Shown in pieces: positions 7,936 through 17,446 of a DNA stretch of 54,420 nucleotides. Every line of letters starts with the position of its first letter. The first letter of the stretch is position 1. The stretch is from an uncultured Oscillospiraceae bacterium. GTDB lineage: Bacteria; Bacillota; Clostridia; Oscillospirales; Acutalibacteraceae. The notes under the pieces were generated by a model that did not search any database, had not been told where the DNA came from, and saw nothing but the letters and a program-made list of their open reading frames with translations. Position numbers and translations under genes: made by a program. The stretch is taken from the NCBI GenBank assembly GCA_900553255.1, contig USCI01000005.1, forward strand, positions 1 to 54,420, written 5' to 3'.

Positions 7936-10305
7936 TTAATCCGTAATCGTCCGGCATCGTAAATCCAACCGGCGCCACTGTATAGCCGGCAAACGAAGCC
8001 GGGTTATGGAATCCCCTGTTGCAGGCAGCCGTTCATATTCTACCGCTTTGCCGTCGGCCTGGATTTCCCGGACGTCCGCATAAACAATCAGATTCTGTAT
8101 GTCCATAGCTTGAGCAGAACAGAGACAGAAAGACTCTTCGTCCCCGCTGATCGTGTATTCCCATACCTCATCCCGGCTTTTATAAAAAGAAACTGTTCTT
8201 TCCTCCTGCGGCGGCGTCAGAAGAAGCGCCGGTACGCCCTCGTCCTCTTCAAACTTCTCGGCAAACCGGAGCCCTTGATTCAAGGCAACCGGGAAAACGG
8301 CTCCCGCCCGCAGATAAACGGGACAGTCATACAAAGTGACAGGGGTGCGCCGCTGGGCCGGGCCGAACACCCGACTTCCCTGCCACATATCATACCATGC
8401 ACCAGACGGGAAGCAGATCTCTTTATCCCGCGCCCCCTCCTCCAGCACTGGAGCGACAAGGAAATCGTCACAGAACAGATATTGCTGCGTCTCGTTCCGA
8501 AAATTCGTTTCTGCGGGGAATGCCAGCGGCATGGCCTGCATCATCGGCAGGCCGGTCCGGCTGGCCTGTACGGCGCTGCTGTACAGCTTATCCAGCAAGT
8601 TTTCCCGCAGCCAATAGCAACGGAGATAGACCGCCTCCGCCTCTTTCCCAAAATCCCACGGGCAACGGGTGCGCGTCCCATGCGCTCGCATAAGAGGCTG
8701 AAAGGCAGCAAACTGCATACCACGGATAAAAACCTCCGGTGTCGGCTTGCCTTCATATCCCGCCAGGTCGCCGCCCCAGGCGGAGAAACCGCAGGTGCCG
8801 ATTGACAGGGCGCCGTTCAGCTGCTGGCGCAGCCCATAAAATGCAGCCGCCTGATCCCCCGAGAACACAGCGCTCCACCGCTGGCTTCCCGCGCACCCGC
8901 CGCGGCAATAGTAGAGGTAATCTTCCCCCACCAGTTCTCTTGCCGCTTCGCTATATACCTTGGTATACCAATACGGATTGAAGTTGTGCATTTCCCTTCC
9001 CGTCATGCCGTTGCTGTAGAGGGCATAATCCGGAACCATTTCAGCAAAATCGAGCATCCCGCCGCGCAAACCCATCTCAAAAAAGCGGGCGTACCGGTTC
9101 TTCAGCATATCCTTCACATACGGGTTGAAAAAATCGATATAATTCCCCGCATCCCGGCTTGGGTCACGAACGTCCTTGATCCGCGGCAGATCCTTATCCG
9201 GGAGTCCGGGCAAAGCCTCCTGCATCACTTCTTTTGGATAATCCGGCGGGTTCCAACGCAGCATCCGCGTACCGTAGGGACGAAGCATCGCGTAGGCCGC
9301 CGGGTTGTCGGCGATCCATCCCTCCCCATACAATGCCGCCACATGGGGGGTTCCCAGTTCTTCGTAGCGTTCCAGCACTGTCTGCAGAACGGCCAGATAT
9401 TTCTCCGGGATATTCCCGTTTCCCCAATCCTCGCCGTACCAAAAGCCGTTACCGCCTCCCGACATATACCGGAACGCCCATTTCGGCGGAAGAAAAGGCT
9501 TTCCCGTCAGATCCGTATAGCGTTCGATCCGCTGCGCTAACGTTCCCGTCCACACATAAAAATCGAATACAGGCCCCCAAAACTCCCAGACGCACCGGGC
9601 TGCATCCGTATATCCCACGTCGCTGACTGCGGGATAAAACGAATTGAAAAACAGGGAATTTCCTTGGGAACTGTGCAACAGCGGGATATTCTTATACGCT
9701 CTCCATAACTCATAGTGCTCACTGCGGCCGTGATAGCAACAATCCGTATTCCAAAAGAATTGCCGTTCGCCTACTTGATCCAGTCCGGAAAAGCGTTCGC
9801 CCAAACCGAAAAGCATTTCATCCTCAGCAATCGGCAGCGTTAGCCTCACCTTTTGCAATACGCCCCCAGCGTAGCCAAATGCAAAGGACGAAGAGGAAAA
9901 TGTTCTCTGCACTGTTGCCTCGGAATCGGCAATTTCTATTTTCCAACCGCCGTTTTCCTCTGTATCCAAAGAGAACCCGGTGCCGTCTTCTGTTTGAAAC
10001 TGCACCACCCTTTCTCCGGCTTCCTGAGAAAATATAAGATTCCCGACCGCATCCGGCTCAAAATAGCCTTTTTCCTCCGTGCAGAAACGGATACCGCCCG
10101 TAGAAGGCGCCGTTACGGAGAGCTCCGGCTCCATCGGACCCGCCGCAAAACACAAGCGCAGCGTATCCGTCCCTTGTTCCACCCGCAGGAGCTTATCCGC
10201 GGTATACCAGGCGTCTATCGGGATATCGGCAGGCGAGGGGCCAAAACCGATCTGCATAAAGCGGTTGCCCTCGGCCTGTTCATAGTTTTTGCGTTTCCTT
10301 TTCAT
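7936..10305 (-). CDS. Glycoside hydrolase family 31 protein, cytosolic (alpha-xylosidase or alpha-glucosidase type)
   Basis: About 789 residues: N-terminal beta-sandwich, TIM barrel and two C-terminal beta domains, as usual for GH31. The probable nucleophile Asp is in GGMLDFAE (about 419) and the acid/base Asp in FSGDQ (about 484); further marks are GGDLAGYEG and QFAAFQPLMRAHG. No export signal is seen. The ATG at 10305 (MKRKRKN) has AGGGGTG 6 bases upstream; the GTG 9 bases earlier falls inside that ribosome site and is rejected. Its stop is 14 bases from the GH2 start. It resembles the secreted GH31 at 21297-24275 along its catalytic core, so the operon encodes an outside/inside pair. An alpha-xylosidase role is plausible from its GH2 and GH3 neighbours but not proven. 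Confidence 0.88.
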   Translation of the reverse strand: MKRKRKNYEQAEGNRFMQIGFGPSPADIPIDAWYTADKLLRVEQGTDTLRLCFAAGPMEPELSVTAPSTGGIRFCTEEKGYFEPDAVGNLIFSQEAGERVVQFQTEDGTGFSLDTEENGGWKIEIADSEATVQRTFSSSSFAFGYAGGVLQKVRLTLPIAEDEMLFGLGERFSGLDQVGERQFFWNTDCCYHGRSEHYELWRAYKNIPLLHSSQGNSLFFNSFYPAVSDVGYTDAARCVWEFWGPVFDFYVWTGTLAQRIERYTDLTGKPFLPPKWAFRYMSGGGNGFWYGEDWGNGNIPEKYLAVLQTVLERYEELGTPHVAALYGEGWIADNPAAYAMLRPYGTRMLRWNPPDYPKEVMQEALPGLPDKDLPRIKDVRDPSRDAGNYIDFFNPYVKDMLKNRYARFFEMGLRGGMLDFAEMVPDYALYSNGMTGREMHNFNPYWYTKVYSEAARELVGEDYLYYCRGGCAGSQRWSAVFSGDQAAAFYGLRQQLNGALSIGTCGFSAWGGDLAGYEGKPTPEVFIRGMQFAAFQPLMRAHGTRTRCPWDFGKEAEAVYLRCYWLRENLLDKLYSSAVQASRTGLPMMQAMPLAFPAETNFRNETQQYLFCDDFLVAPVLEEGARDKEICFPSGAWYDMWQGSRVFGPAQRRTPVTLYDCPVYLRAGAVFPVALNQGLRFAEKFEEDEGVPALLLTPPQEERTVSFYKSRDEVWEYTISGDEESFCLCSAQAMDIQNLIVYADVREIQADGKAVEYERLPATGDSITRLRLPAIQWRRLDLRCRTITD

Positions 10306-10381
10306 AAAAAACACCCCTGTTTATAAAACCAGTCTTATCCGATGCTTTGGATACCAGCCGGCCTTCCTTTCGTTTTGCCGC

Positions 10382-11290
10382 CTATTCTCCGGTAATGCCT
10401 GCCTGTTCTATGCTCTCCACGAACTGGCGCTGCAAAAGAACATACAGCAGCAGGATAGGAAGGACAGAGAGCACTGTCCCGGCCAGGACTACCGACTCGC
10501 TTATGGAGCCGGCGGCGTCGGCGCCGTAAATCGCCTCATATTGCAGTGTAAAACTTTGGAGACGAAGGGGAAGCGTCTGTATGACCGAGCCGAACATAAT
10601 GTTGCTCTGATACGTTTCGTTCCAGTACCAGACAAAAGAGAACAAAAGGGACAGCACCACAGCGCCTGACGCCATAGGCAGCGCGATCTTCAGGAACAGC
10701 CTTACCTTCCCGGCGCCGTCGATTTCCGCCGCCTCATCCAGCGCTTTCGGATAGGAAGAAAAATACTGATAGAATACCAGGATAAAAATGGCGCTCTTCA
10801 CTCCCTGCCCGAACAACGCCGGCAGAAACTGAACCCATACGGTATTGGTAAGATGATAGGAATCAAAGAGTACATAGCGCGGGACCATCATCACTTGAGA
10901 AGGGAGCAGGAAGGTCGCCAGGATGACGATAAAGAGGAGCTTTTTACAAGGGAATTGAAACCGTGCAAGCCCAAATCCGACGATAGCCGTCACCATCGTC
11001 TGCAGCAGTGCCGGCACCAGACTCAGGATAATGGAATTGGTAAAGCTGTATGTAAAATCCAGGGTCTGAAACGCTTCGACGTAATTCTGGAAATACCATT
11101 CCGTGGGGATCCATGACACGCTGGGATCCGTCAGATCCGCAGGGGAAAACAGGCTGTTGACCACCATATACAAAATGGGATATAAATAAACGAAACTCAG
11201 GCCAATCAATATAAAATACACCAAGATATGCGCCAGGATATGCCGCTTTTTCATCCGGGAAGCCAAACGCTTTACTTTCGGCGCCGTCAT
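10382..11290 (-). CDS. Carbohydrate ABC transporter permease, MalG type (second pair)
   Basis: A 302-residue inner-membrane permease with about six hydrophobic helices. The EAA loop, EAAEIDGAGKVRLF near residue 185, docks the ATPase. Its start overlaps the stop of the MalF-type permease by four bases (ATGA at 11287-11290), so the two are translationally coupled and form a heterodimeric channel. It imports a sugar together with one of the two solute-binding proteins upstream. No ATPase gene occurs in the window, so a shared MsmX/UgpC-type ATPase from elsewhere is expected. A 76-base gap separates it from the GH31 gene, with no clear promoter or terminator in it. Confidence 0.93.
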   Translation of the reverse strand: MTAPKVKRLASRMKKRHILAHILVYFILIGLSFVYLYPILYMVVNSLFSPADLTDPSVSWIPTEWYFQNYVEAFQTLDFTYSFTNSIILSLVPALLQTMVTAIVGFGLARFQFPCKKLLFIVILATFLLPSQVMMVPRYVLFDSYHLTNTVWVQFLPALFGQGVKSAIFILVFYQYFSSYPKALDEAAEIDGAGKVRLFLKIALPMASGAVVLSLLFSFVWYWNETYQSNIMFGSVIQTLPLRLQSFTLQYEAIYGADAAGSISESVVLAGTVLSVLPILLLYVLLQRQFVESIEQAGITGE

Positions 11291-12159
11291 GCCTTATCCC
11301 TCCTTCCCATCAGCCAGAACAGGAAATACACAACGGCCAAGATCAGCATGACCATCGCGAAATATATCCAGGACATGGCGGCGGAAAGGCTGTACATCAT
11401 CGAGGTATTGAACAAGTTCTCGCTGATGTCCACATTGACGGCGTTTTCCGAGTAGTTGGAGATGTCCACCACCGTATAAATCGTGCAGATCAATGCCAGC
11501 GGCGCAATATGGGGCAGGGTGATTTTCCAGAACTTTTCCCATCCGCTTGCTCCGTCAATATCCGCCGCCTCATAAATGCTGGGTGATATTTTCTGCAGGC
11601 CCGCGAGAAAAATTACGATCTGCACACCGGAAAACCAAAAAATCAGCACCAGGTTTTCCAGCACAAACACACAGGGTGAGCTGATAAAGGAGGGCAGGCT
11701 GGACAGCAGCTGCATAATCTGCGAGCCGTCCTCTGTAAAATCCACCGTATAACCCGTAAGCAGGGAGCTGATAACAGGGCCGCTCATAATAATGACCGGC
11801 ATAAACAAAACCGTCCGGAAAAAGGAGCGACCGGCGAACTTTCGATTCAGCAGCACAGCAATCACCAGGGAGAATACGATAACGACCGGCGTTGCGCAGC
11901 AAATCATCATGGCGCTGGAACCAAGATGCAGCTTATACGTTGTGCTGACATTCATGGCATGGTCGTAGAATTTCAGGCCGGCCCAAGTAAGCTCAACTCC
12001 CTGCGGCTTGATGGTGACAGAATTCAGGCTGTACAAAACGCCGTTGATAAGGGGTAGGAGGGTGAAAACGAGAAAGCCTACAATCCAGGGCGAGGTGAAA
12101 AGCAAGCCGATCCACGCATTCCTCCGTCTCAGCCTGGAACCCTTAAGAACCTTTGTCAT
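11287..12159 (-). CDS. Carbohydrate ABC transporter permease, MalF type (second pair)
   Basis: A 290-residue membrane protein with a short basic N-terminus, six hydrophobic segments and the EAA loop EAADIDGASGWEKFW near residue 195. It pairs with the MalG-type permease that overlaps its stop codon. It starts 3 bases after the stop of the DUF5696 gene, so both probably sit on one transcript and act at the same membrane site. The first pair (16545-18364) is clearly different in sequence, so this is not a recent duplication. Confidence 0.93.
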   Translation of the reverse strand: MTKVLKGSRLRRRNAWIGLLFTSPWIVGFLVFTLLPLINGVLYSLNSVTIKPQGVELTWAGLKFYDHAMNVSTTYKLHLGSSAMMICCATPVVIVFSLVIAVLLNRKFAGRSFFRTVLFMPVIIMSGPVISSLLTGYTVDFTEDGSQIMQLLSSLPSFISSPCVFVLENLVLIFWFSGVQIVIFLAGLQKISPSIYEAADIDGASGWEKFWKITLPHIAPLALICTIYTVVDISNYSENAVNVDISENLFNTSMMYSLSAAMSWIYFAMVMLILAVVYFLFWLMGRRDKA

Positions 12160-12162
12160 GAC

Positions 12163-14436
12163 TCATTCACCTTCCCTTACCAGGTAACTGTGCGCCGCCA
12201 CGGAACCACCGGTTTCCAGCGTATAATCCGCCGCTGTATAATTGACATAGATGGTGACGCCGTTGCTGTATTCCACGGCTATTACGCCTTCCGCAATCGC
12301 CTGGTGATTCTCCATGGAACAGCCTTCAACCGACCGCAGCGCCTGATTAACGGCGTTGTAAACTTCCTGGATCACCGGCTTCCAATCCCCATAATTGAGG
12401 GAAAAGTAATCCGACAGCGGCGTTTTTATCAGCTGGTCATTTTCCTCCGCCATCAGGATAAAAGAAGGGTATGTCCCGTATTCGATCATTTTCAGGATGC
12501 TGTCCTGCGTATAAAAGCCCTGGTTGGCAAAGGGCGCATAGTAATCCACGCTTCCCTTGAGCACGATCTCCAGGAACGGGACGGAATCCGTCTCAAAGAT
12601 ATACTGGCTGTTCTGCATAGGGGTATCCAGGTACTCCGAAGTTTGATTCCATAGGTACAAATTCGGATTGCTCAGGGCGGTTCCCTCCGGGCGTTGGGAC
12701 AAAAGCGAAAGGAACATCTCCATTGTTTCCGCCCTGGTCTGGGAGGCCCCGCGGGTATAATCCCCGTATACAGTATTCCCGATCGTCTGAAATTCCAGAC
12801 CGAAGCCCGCATACCTCCCGTAAAGGTTTTCTATATATTCCACTACGGACGAAGGACGTGCGTAATATTCGGTCGGGTACATCAGCGCCGAATTGTTTCG
12901 GGTAAAGGAAGAAAAGGTCTTTGTGATTCTCAAGGCGGCCAGAGATGCGGCCCGGGCCTGATCCTGATTAAAGGTGATCGGATCCGCCGACAGGAATAAC
13001 CTCCCGCCCCTATCCATGATTTCCTGTTGCAAAGAATCCAGATCGTTCATGCTGCCAAGCTTTCCGTCCAGCCCGGTCTGGCCAAAGCGGGAACCACTCA
13101 GGCCGCCCTTCAGCCACCCGGCATAGGAAACGGATAAATTGGATATACCGCTCTCCGCAAGATCCGAGACGATACCACGGAGATCTTCCACGGTGGTCAG
13201 CCTCTGATACCCGTTGAAAATCAGAGATTCCTCTACTTCGCCGCCCATTACTTTTAGATACAAGGGGATGTCGGTATCCTCCCTTTCCTGCCCGGACAAA
13301 TGCCCATCCTCCAACAATAGCCGGCGGTACATCTTAGCCATGCCGGTATAGTCGGCGTCTTCTCCTTCCAGAAAATAGAAGGAAATTGCAGCATCAAAAT
13401 CCTCCGGGGCATCCTGCGTGGTAATAATCGCTTTTCCGCTTCGGTTCATCGGGATACTGTAGACATTCCGATAATCAAAACGGATGCCGGTCCAGTTATA
13501 ATCGGTGACATATCCTGCGGGGGAAGCGTAAACAGAAGCATACAGGGCTCCGCTGTCCACAACGGCCAAATAAGCATCCTTCTCCGCACCATGTACAGCT
13601 CCGTATACCGGCATGGTGATCCTTGGCACATCCGTAAGATAGTCGTTATTGCGTTTTGCCAGCAGATCCCCGGCGATAGACATCTCGTTCACCGAAACGT
13701 CTTTGCCGTAAATGCGTTCATCATAAGCCGATACATACTGTGCGCTCGGGCTGTAGCGAATCAGCGCACCGGAACCATCCGGGATAAACATATAGCCGGT
13801 GACGGCGTCCTGCTCTACCGTCCCTAGGAACGGAAGCAGCCAGACGGATTTCAGCTTGTATTTCCCGCCTTCCTCAATGGACTCCCTGGAAATGGAAACG
13901 GTCAGCGATTCCTCGGAAAGGGACAGGGTAAAGGAAAAAGAGATGGAAATATCCTGAAACTCGGCGCGGCCTGTCGCCGCCTGTTCTCCCCACGAATATT
14001 CCACCGACACACCTTCGGAGCCCAGGCTCAAGCGCCGGGACTGCATACCGTCGTCCAGATAGTCAATGGTGAGCAGCGAGTTTGCCATGGCGCTCCAGCT
14101 CCGGTTCAGGTTTTCCGCCTTATCAGCGGCAACGCCTCCCCAGACATAACCGGTTGCCTTGTTCAAGATACGTATGCCGTTTGTTTCTTGGCGGAAATAA
14201 ACCGCAAGCCGGTCATTTTCCATCTTGAGTTCAAAGCCGCTGAGATCTTCCAGCAGGTTCGGCGTTTTCCTCTCATCTGGTTCCATTTGGGTATAACGGC
14301 AGGAACTGATGTCAAGGAAAGACGAGTCGGCAGGCGTAAAATCCACTGCCGTTTTCGTCCCGCTGGCAATCGGCGAAAAGGCAAGTATCGCCGCCACGGG
14401 AATACATAAGAATGCGCTGAATTTAGCCTTCCGCAC
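12163..14436 (-). CDS. DUF5696-type secreted protein
   Basis: A 757-residue protein with an N-terminal signal peptide (hydrophobic stretch at about residues 7-25, no lipobox) and no other membrane segment, so it should be exported. I recognise it as similar to the DUF5696 proteins encoded beside sugar ABC transporters in Clostridia and Paenibacillus; their biochemical function is not established. The middle and C-terminal parts (YMFIPDGSGALIRY, YAGWLKGGLSG, FLSADPITFNQD) look like a beta-sandwich followed by a TIM-barrel-like domain of a glycosidase clan, without a motif I can name. The start is GTG at 14436 with GGAGGTGAT just upstream. It overlaps the end of the NHL/Yip1 gene by 14 bases, so the two are coupled. 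Confidence 0.75.
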   Translation of the reverse strand: MRKAKFSAFLCIPVAAILAFSPIASGTKTAVDFTPADSSFLDISSCRYTQMEPDERKTPNLLEDLSGFELKMENDRLAVYFRQETNGIRILNKATGYVWGGVAADKAENLNRSWSAMANSLLTIDYLDDGMQSRRLSLGSEGVSVEYSWGEQAATGRAEFQDISISFSFTLSLSEESLTVSISRESIEEGGKYKLKSVWLLPFLGTVEQDAVTGYMFIPDGSGALIRYSPSAQYVSAYDERIYGKDVSVNEMSIAGDLLAKRNNDYLTDVPRITMPVYGAVHGAEKDAYLAVVDSGALYASVYASPAGYVTDYNWTGIRFDYRNVYSIPMNRSGKAIITTQDAPEDFDAAISFYFLEGEDADYTGMAKMYRRLLLEDGHLSGQEREDTDIPLYLKVMGGEVEESLIFNGYQRLTTVEDLRGIVSDLAESGISNLSVSYAGWLKGGLSGSRFGQTGLDGKLGSMNDLDSLQQEIMDRGGRLFLSADPITFNQDQARAASLAALRITKTFSSFTRNNSALMYPTEYYARPSSVVEYIENLYGRYAGFGLEFQTIGNTVYGDYTRGASQTRAETMEMFLSLLSQRPEGTALSNPNLYLWNQTSEYLDTPMQNSQYIFETDSVPFLEIVLKGSVDYYAPFANQGFYTQDSILKMIEYGTYPSFILMAEENDQLIKTPLSDYFSLNYGDWKPVIQEVYNAVNQALRSVEGCSMENHQAIAEGVIAVEYSNGVTIYVNYTAADYTLETGGSVAAHSYLVREGE

Positions 14437-16507
14437 GATAGATCACCTCCGCAGATACTTCGTTGACAAACTCTATGGCCTTATCCCATATTAAGTACAG
14501 GATCGCAACCGCTACCAGCGCAACGATAACAAAGAAAAAGGTCAGCAATATATTCTTGATGGTATACTTGGTCGAAAAATTATGGATGTGCATGACGGCA
14601 AGGAAAACCAGCACTGCCGACCATACGATTCCCAAAACCCATACCAGCGTGACCACAAAGGCCTCGTTTTGTGTCAGAACATAACTGAGCAGGATGGAAA
14701 CAGGGGTCAATATCACATAAGGCACCAAGGAGTAGGATAGGACAATCAAAAGATTCGTTAGCGTACCCTCGCCGTCATTAATGGTGGAAACCATATAATT
14801 GGCGGCGGCAAACAGGAAAAAGGACACAAAAAATAGGATAGTAAGCAACAGGGGCGAGAGGGCCGATAAGCTGTTCTGATTAAAAATAAAGCCTCTTCCC
14901 AGAATGTCTGCCATGTAGACCAGAAAAGCAACCGCCAAAAGGAAAAAGGCGGAATATAGGCTGCCCCTCTGACGGCTTTTCAGATAATAGATGGCATCAA
15001 GCGGATGCCGCAGCATTGTAAAGGAATAACGGAGGTCGGCAAAAAAGCGGGTTGCCCCTTTTCCGGGGAGGGTTGACAGCTCATAGGCGCTGTACATCCG
15101 CTTTTTCCTGCGTTTGCCAAGCAGTCTCATGAGCAGGAGGGCAAGAAAGAGAAGAAAACAGCCAAGCACCACCCAGCCGATACTGCTGTTAATCACCTGG
15201 TTGCGGATTTCCCAGAAACATTCGGAATAATAATCCCGGTCTTCGGCAATACGGAAATGCTCCAGTGCCTCATCGTACTTCTGTTGGCGCATCAGGCTTT
15301 TGCCGTAGCCGATATGGGCAATCCTGGACATACCGTTCAGCTGCAGAAGCTCGTTCCAGTTTTGTTCGCTCTGTGCATAATCTCCGTTTTCCAGTTCATA
15401 AACTGCACGGTGTGTGGAGGCGGCAAACTCCGTCTGTGTAAACACCTGAACCAGGCCGCGTTCTTTATCCAGAACATATAAAAAGCCGTCGTCGTCCAGA
15501 TCCAGTGCCGCCGCATAGGTGAACAGACCATAGCGATCCCCGGTCACAGCGCGGCCACCGAATGAAAAAATCAGATCCCCATCGCTGCTGTACTCATAAA
15601 TCAGCCCCGTATAGGTTAACGCATAGACGTTGCCATAAGGGCCGGCCGCCACATCGGTAAAATTCCATTCGTCGTTCATGAACTCATTGGGCGATAAGAT
15701 ATCGGTCCCCGCCATATTGTGCAGCTTCAATGCGTTGGAGGTCTTTTCCTCCGCATCTGTCCAGGCGTAGCTTACCTCGGCGCTCTGGGTCACGCTGTAG
15801 ACCAGGTTGCGGGAGGAAATGTCTATGTTCTGTATTGCACGGGGCTTTCGCGTGAGCAGCTGTTCCTTCTGCTCGTCGGTGAAAATAAGCTCTTGGATTC
15901 TCTCCAGAAGGCTCATATTGCTCTTGTTGGCGGCGAAATATCCCTGAAATTCCCCGCTTGCACTGAATTGCATTAGGCCGTCGTAGGAGCCTTCCCCCGC
16001 CACATACATATTCCCGTCGGAGGCTACAACCACGTTTTTGGGCTTAAAAATGCTGCTTTCGTTCATCAGCGGGGAGTTTTCTGGCCGGCGGATCGTTTGG
16101 CCGATATTTCCCTGATGGTCAAGGACGAACACCGCTTCCGCTCCGGAATCTGCCACATAGATGGCGTCTGCATTGACAAATAGGCCCATCGGGCTGACAA
16201 ACTGCTCGCTGGCAATTTCTCCGTATGTCTGCGTATCCATATCGTACACAAGCACACGCCGGTTGCCTGTATCGGCAATGTACAGAGAACGCCCAAAGAC
16301 AAAAATGTCGTTAGGCTGGCGGAGCCCGGCATCGCGAAGATATACCGCACTGGCTATATAGGCCTCCTGTGTACGAATATAATCGCCGTCAACCGAAATG
16401 GTGTAGGTATAGGTGGTTCCCTGAGAAGCTGCTGCGTTCAGTGAAAACAGAAGGAAAGCGCACAGAACCATGCTCGCCTTGAGCAGAAGCCCTTTTATCT
16501 TTCTCAT
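14423..16507 (-). CDS. NHL-propeller / TPR-like / Yip1-domain membrane protein
   Basis: 694 residues in three parts. A signal peptide (about 1-28) is followed by an extracytoplasmic beta-propeller of NHL-type repeats (about 45-375: DIFVFGRSLYIADTGNRRV, AIYVADSGAEAVFV, GFLYVLDKERGLVQVF). A helical TPR-like segment follows (about 385-430, ALEHFRIAEDRDYYSECFWEI). The C-terminal third has a membrane helix at about 445 and then a Yip1-like domain of about five helices (500-690). Yip1-family proteins of this type occur next to DUF5696 and sugar permease genes in Firmicutes, but their role is unknown. The context, between two permease pairs, suggests a partner of the importer or of surface glycan handling. 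Confidence 0.75.
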   Translation of the reverse strand: MRKIKGLLLKASMVLCAFLLFSLNAAASQGTTYTYTISVDGDYIRTQEAYIASAVYLRDAGLRQPNDIFVFGRSLYIADTGNRRVLVYDMDTQTYGEIASEQFVSPMGLFVNADAIYVADSGAEAVFVLDHQGNIGQTIRRPENSPLMNESSIFKPKNVVVASDGNMYVAGEGSYDGLMQFSASGEFQGYFAANKSNMSLLERIQELIFTDEQKEQLLTRKPRAIQNIDISSRNLVYSVTQSAEVSYAWTDAEEKTSNALKLHNMAGTDILSPNEFMNDEWNFTDVAAGPYGNVYALTYTGLIYEYSSDGDLIFSFGGRAVTGDRYGLFTYAAALDLDDDGFLYVLDKERGLVQVFTQTEFAASTHRAVYELENGDYAQSEQNWNELLQLNGMSRIAHIGYGKSLMRQQKYDEALEHFRIAEDRDYYSECFWEIRNQVINSSIGWVVLGCFLLFLALLLMRLLGKRRKKRMYSAYELSTLPGKGATRFFADLRYSFTMLRHPLDAIYYLKSRQRGSLYSAFFLLAVAFLVYMADILGRGFIFNQNSLSALSPLLLTILFFVSFFLFAAANYMVSTINDGEGTLTNLLIVLSYSLVPYVILTPVSILLSYVLTQNEAFVVTLVWVLGIVWSAVLVFLAVMHIHNFSTKYTIKNILLTFFFVIVALVAVAILYLIWDKAIEFVNEVSAEVIYRAEG

Positions 16508-16544
16508 ACATACTCCTTTCTTAAGGAAACGGAACGCACACCGC

Positions 16545-17438
16545 TTACTTAATCCCGGAGTGAGCCATTGTGTTCATCACACCGGACTGTACAATAATAA
16601 ACACAAGAATATTGGGCAGGAACATAATCAATGCGCCGGCAGCGGCAACCCCCTGGGCGGTAACACTGCCCCCGGTGGAGATGTTCGCCATATAGTAAGC
16701 AAAAGTTTTCAATGTCTCATTGTTAATATACATATTGGATGCTGTGGCGTCTGCCCAAGCCCCCTGAAAAGTCAGAAGCGTTACAGTAGACAGTGCTGGC
16801 CGGACCAGCGGAAGTATAATCCGCCGGATAATGGTATAATCGCTGGCTCCGTCAATGACAGCGGCTTCTACCAATGCGTTGGGCAGCTGGTCAATAAACT
16901 GTTTTGTCAGGAAAACGCCGGTAGGGGCGACAAGAGCCGGAATGATATTGGCCAGGAAGTTATTGGACAAGCCGGTAAATACCACGACAAAATAGGTCGG
17001 GATCGCAACAGCCGCCGGCACAAACATAAGGGCGGCATTATTAATCTGCAGCAGTGCGTTTTTGCTGCGGAATCCTTTTTTGGATAAAACAAACCCTACG
17101 CTGACCGATATCCAGATGTTGAATACAATACGAACCAGCGTGGTCAAAAAAGTATTGAACAAATACCGGCTGGCCGGCACCGATGTTCCAGCAGTGATTT
17201 CAAAAAGACGCTCGAAATTTCCAAAAGTAGGATTGACCACATAAAAGCGGGGCGGGTAGGCGAACAGTTCGTCCACCGGCTTGAACGCGGTCACAAATAT
17301 GTAAACGATGGGCAGGACCATAACGAGCCCCAGGGGAATCAGATAGGCGTAAAACTTTAATTGGCTTTTGTGGAACCCATCCGGATTGACACCGAAGGAT
17401 CGCAGTTTTCCACGTTTTCTTTTCTTACTCATGCGCAT
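16545..17438 (-). CDS. Carbohydrate ABC transporter permease, MalG type (first pair)
   Basis: A 297-residue permease with six hydrophobic helices and the EAA loop EAAVIDGASDYTIIRR near residue 190. It lies 8 bases after the MalF-type gene and 37 bases before the NHL/Yip1 gene in the same operon. The C-terminus ends HSGIK, typical of family members that expose a short cytoplasmic tail to the ATPase. Together with 17447-18364 it should form the channel served by the large solute-binding protein encoded just upstream. Confidence 0.93.
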   Translation of the reverse strand: MRMSKKRKRGKLRSFGVNPDGFHKSQLKFYAYLIPLGLVMVLPIVYIFVTAFKPVDELFAYPPRFYVVNPTFGNFERLFEITAGTSVPASRYLFNTFLTTLVRIVFNIWISVSVGFVLSKKGFRSKNALLQINNAALMFVPAAVAIPTYFVVVFTGLSNNFLANIIPALVAPTGVFLTKQFIDQLPNALVEAAVIDGASDYTIIRRIILPLVRPALSTVTLLTFQGAWADATASNMYINNETLKTFAYYMANISTGGSVTAQGVAAAGALIMFLPNILVFIIVQSGVMNTMAHSGIK

Positions 17439-17446
17439 ACCCTTCC

